Both the position numbers and the translations under genes were made by a program. The notes under the pieces were generated by a model. That model was not told where the DNA came from and made no database searches. It saw only the letters and a program-made list of their open reading frames with translations. A stretch of 7,049 nt of DNA from an uncultured Collinsella sp. (GTDB lineage Bacteria > Actinomycetota > Coriobacteriia > Coriobacteriales > Coriobacteriaceae), in contig CABVBR010000107.1 of assembly GCA_902496645.1 (NCBI GenBank), forward strand, positions 1-7,049, in the 5' to 3' direction. How positions within the stretch are numbered: position 1 is the first letter of the stretch; the number at the start of each line of letters is the position of its first letter. Shown piece by piece: positions 5,106 to 7,049 of this stretch.

Positions 5106-6996
5106 GCAGATAGAGTCCATGGTCGCAAAAACCCAAATGGCGATAGTACTCGCGCGTACCAATCGCGCTGATCACGTTGATGCGCGTATAGCCCGCATCC
5201 CGAGCAATCTCGCATGCACGTTCCACGAGTGAACGTCCCAGACCGTGATGCTGAGCCGCCTGGCCCTGATCGCCCACGCGCGCCGCCATGCCATACACGT
5301 GCACCTCGCGAATCATTGCCTCGTCAGGCGTCGTCGGCAGCACGTCCGCATGCGCGGCAACAAACGCGCGATCGGGCAGCGACAGGCGCAAAAAGCCGGC
5401 GATCTTGCCCCCGGGCGTCACCCACTGCAAAAAACGTTCGCTCGTCACCGGCGTCTCGTAAGCAACCTCATCAAGAGAGAGCTCATCCAAATCGGCGCCT
5501 GCGGTACTGATCTCGCGATAGCGAATCTCACGCACCTTCACACCCTCGCCGCGGGCCGCCAAGCGATTCTCGACGAGCTGACGCAGGTTGGGTTTCTTGT
5601 TGCCCACCATAATGTCGTCGGAGCTAAAGTCGCGAATCATACGGCTGATACGGCAAAACGCCGGCGTCACCACAATGTCGTCGGCCAGCACGTCGAGCAG
5701 CTCTTCCTCGGTATAGGGGCGCCACTCGCCACGCTCATAGCAGCCCACCAGACGCGAACCCTCAATGAGTGCGCACGGGTAAACCTTGACCTCGTCGGGC
5801 ATAAAGGCGCCCTCGGTCATAAAGCGCTTGTAGTCGCGCTTGTCCCCCTCGGGCGAAGCGCCCAGCAAGTTGAGCATAAAATGCGCGTGGATCTTAAAGC
5901 CAAACAGTCTTGCAAGCGAAAACGCTCGCTCAATCTGAGCCACCGTAATGCGGCGCTCGTTAATGTCGAGCAGATGCTGGTCAAGGCTCTGAATACCCAT
6001 CTGGATCTTGGTGCAGCCCAGGCGGCGAATGAGTGTAAGCGCCTGCGGCGTCACGGCATCGGGGCGAGTCTCGATAACGAGCCCCACCACGCGATGCTTC
6101 GCCGTCTCGTTAATGCGCTGCTGATGTTCGAGCTCTTCCATCGTGGCTGTCTGCCACTCGGCGACCTCGCCCCACGGCGTACCGGGACCGTACAGGCGAC
6201 GCACTGCACGGTTGTAGCCGCCCACGGCAGCATCCACACGCTCCTGCTCGTCAGCAACACCAGCTGCAAGCTCACGCTCGTCGGTCGCAATGCCCGCCGC
6301 CCGATAGCGCTCGCGACGCTCCGCCACCACCGGCGGCAGGGCATCGGCGGGAGCGTCATCGAGCAGGCGCCCTGCCTCGGCACGGCTGATGCCCGGACGC
6401 GCCAACATGGGGTTGGCCGCCACGCCGGCCACGGCATCGTCATTGAGCGCGCGGAAGAGCTCCGACATAAACCACATCTGATACCCTTGCGGATAGTCGC
6501 TCCAGGTACCGCCAAGCACAATGAGCTCGATCTTATCGGTCGCATGACCCATCTGCGAAAGCGCGGTCAAACGGGCGCTCACCTGCAGATATGGATCGAA
6601 GCAGTTTTGCTCTGCACGGGCACACGCCGGCTCGGCATGTAAATAGCTTTTGGGCATGCGCAGGTCGTTGGGGCAAAACAGGCAATCGCCCGAGCACGGC
6701 CACGGCTTGGTGATGACGGTAATGGTTGCCACGCCCGAAGCCGTGCGACGAGGCTTCATACGCAGCACCTGCAGCAGTTGACGTTCCAGCTCGGCATCGA
6801 CATTCCACCCAGCCCAACGAGCCGGCTCCTCACGTTTAACCCGCTGGTAGAACGGCAGCAGACGGCGCTTGGCCAAATCGCGTTTGTCGGCACCCTCGCG
6901 GCGCGCCTCGGCATGTATCAGTTTGACGAGCGCTTTGTCATCCACGGTCTCGCCGCGACGCAGAGCCTCGAGTATGTTCAAGATAATCTGTTCCAT
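5092..6996 (-). CDS. elp3: tRNA uridine(34) 5-carboxymethylaminomethyl modification radical SAM/GNAT enzyme Elp3
   Basis: This 634-residue cytosolic enzyme makes the carboxymethyl group on wobble uridine 34 of tRNA from acetyl-CoA, using SAM and a 4Fe-4S cluster. The N-terminal helical tRNA-binding part covers about 1-85. The cluster motif is TKPWPCSGDCLFCPN with C101, C105 and C108. Radical SAM core landmarks are IELIVLGGTWSDYPQGYQ (156-173), RINETAKHRVVGLVIETRPD (294-313), IQMGIQSLD (331-339) and HAHFMLNLLG (370-379). KVYPCALIEGSRL (404-416) matches the conserved Elp3 K-x-Y-P-(T/C) stretch. The C-terminal GNAT domain (about 510-634) has REVHVYG (563-569), the acetyl-CoA loop QHHGLGRSL (582-590) and NVISAIGTREYYRHLGF (607-623). 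The length is near the longer end for the family because of an insertion at about 185-285. It starts at ATG 6994-6996; GGGGA lies very close to it. It is the first gene of a two-gene operon. Bacterial Elp3 acts without the other Elongator subunits. Confidence 0.93.
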   Translation of the reverse strand: MEQIILNILEALRRGETVDDKALVKLIHAEARREGADKRDLAKRRLLPFYQRVKREEPARWAGWNVDAELERQLLQVLRMKPRRTASGVATITVITKPWPCSGDCLFCPNDLRMPKSYLHAEPACARAEQNCFDPYLQVSARLTALSQMGHATDKIELIVLGGTWSDYPQGYQMWFMSELFRALNDDAVAGVAANPMLARPGISRAEAGRLLDDAPADALPPVVAERRERYRAAGIATDERELAAGVADEQERVDAAVGGYNRAVRRLYGPGTPWGEVAEWQTATMEELEHQQRINETAKHRVVGLVIETRPDAVTPQALTLIRRLGCTKIQMGIQSLDQHLLDINERRITVAQIERAFSLARLFGFKIHAHFMLNLLGASPEGDKRDYKRFMTEGAFMPDEVKVYPCALIEGSRLVGCYERGEWRPYTEEELLDVLADDIVVTPAFCRISRMIRDFSSDDIMVGNKKPNLRQLVENRLAARGEGVKVREIRYREISTAGADLDELSLDEVAYETPVTSERFLQWVTPGGKIAGFLRLSLPDRAFVAAHADVLPTTPDEAMIREVHVYGMAARVGDQGQAAQHHGLGRSLVERACEIARDAGYTRINVISAIGTREYYRHLGFCDHGLYLQKEL

Positions 6997-7002
6997 GTCC
7001 CC

Positions 7003-7008
7003 ATTGTA
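7003..7008 (-). promoter_or_regulatory. Possible -10 box (TACAAT) for elp3
   Basis: On the - strand TACAAT differs from TATAAT at one base and ends six bases before the elp3 ATG. This would start the transcript at or next to the start codon (leaderless). No convincing -35 box is seen at 16-18 bases; the position falls within the GC hairpin. Treat it as tentative. Confidence 0.25.
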
Positions 7009-7015
7009 AAGGCAA

Positions 7016-7047
7016 AGGCGCCGAAGCCCGTCACGGCTCCGGCGCCT
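7016..7047 (-). terminator. GC-rich hairpin, probable intrinsic terminator of the gene to the right
   Basis: Bases 7016-7028 pair with 7035-7047, giving a 13-bp stem around a six-base loop. The one imperfect position (7024/7039) is a G-U wobble in a leftward transcript but an A-C mismatch in a rightward one, which favours the - strand as the RNA. In that direction the stem is followed by TTTGCCTTT, a broken U-tract. It would end a leftward gene lying beyond the window just before elp3 begins, although the right-hand flank is cut off and a convergent arrangement is not excluded. Confidence 0.6.
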
Positions 7048-7049
7048 CC

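Noticed and set aside
5245..6642. A 465-residue open frame on the + strand, antisense to elp3
   Set aside because: It is rich in His, Arg, Ala and Leu with no recognisable motif. It lies wholly opposite a strongly conserved Elp3 frame and is explained by GC-rich third positions.
1..7049. CRISPR arrays, tRNA or rRNA genes, insertion-sequence transposases
   Set aside because: No regularly spaced repeats, no tRNA-like cloverleaf or rRNA motifs, and no transposase reading frame were seen on either strand.

Overview
The window is about 60% GC (judged by eye) and densely coded, with strong preference for G/C at third codon positions. It reads as a high-GC Gram-positive genome. The family combination (a stand-alone bacterial Elp3 next to a membrane-anchored spermidine-synthase-like protein) and the codon style suggest a Coriobacteriia member, perhaps Collinsella or a relative. 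That placement is inference, because no rRNA or other marker gene is present.

Left part, + strand, 1-4185: a three-gene cluster that looks like a DNA-processing or anti-phage module. It begins with the last 109 residues of a protein ending in a TerB-C-like domain. Overlapping this by 8 bp is a 434-residue P-loop ATPase of the DUF2791/BrxD family with clear Walker A and Walker B motifs. After a 116-bp gap comes an Lhr/BrxHI-type superfamily 2 helicase. BrxD and BrxHI are the paired accessory ATPase and helicase of BREX-type systems. Here they sit with a TerB-C protein, and no PglZ, PglX or PglY is visible. The helicase reading frame is broken near 2703-2735: motifs Q to III are in one frame, and motifs IV to VI plus the C-terminal domains are in the frame one base further on.

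Gap sequences: a perfect 10-bp inverted repeat with a GGGACAGG loop (1630-1662) lies directly after the ATPase stop codon. A related-looking T-run plus GGGACGGGG motif (4190-4213) lies between the converging gene sets. Both resemble dispersed REP-like palindromes.

Right part, - strand, 6996-4213: a two-gene operon. First is elp3, encoding the radical SAM/GNAT enzyme for wobble-uridine tRNA modification. Its stop codon directly abuts the start of a spermidine-synthase-like methyltransferase-fold protein with an N-terminal hydrophobic anchor. A strong GC hairpin (7016-7047) and a TACAAT box lie just upstream of elp3.

The most interesting unit is the TerB-C / BrxD-like / BrxHI-like cluster. Its upstream part lies outside the window, so whether it is a complete defence system cannot be judged here.
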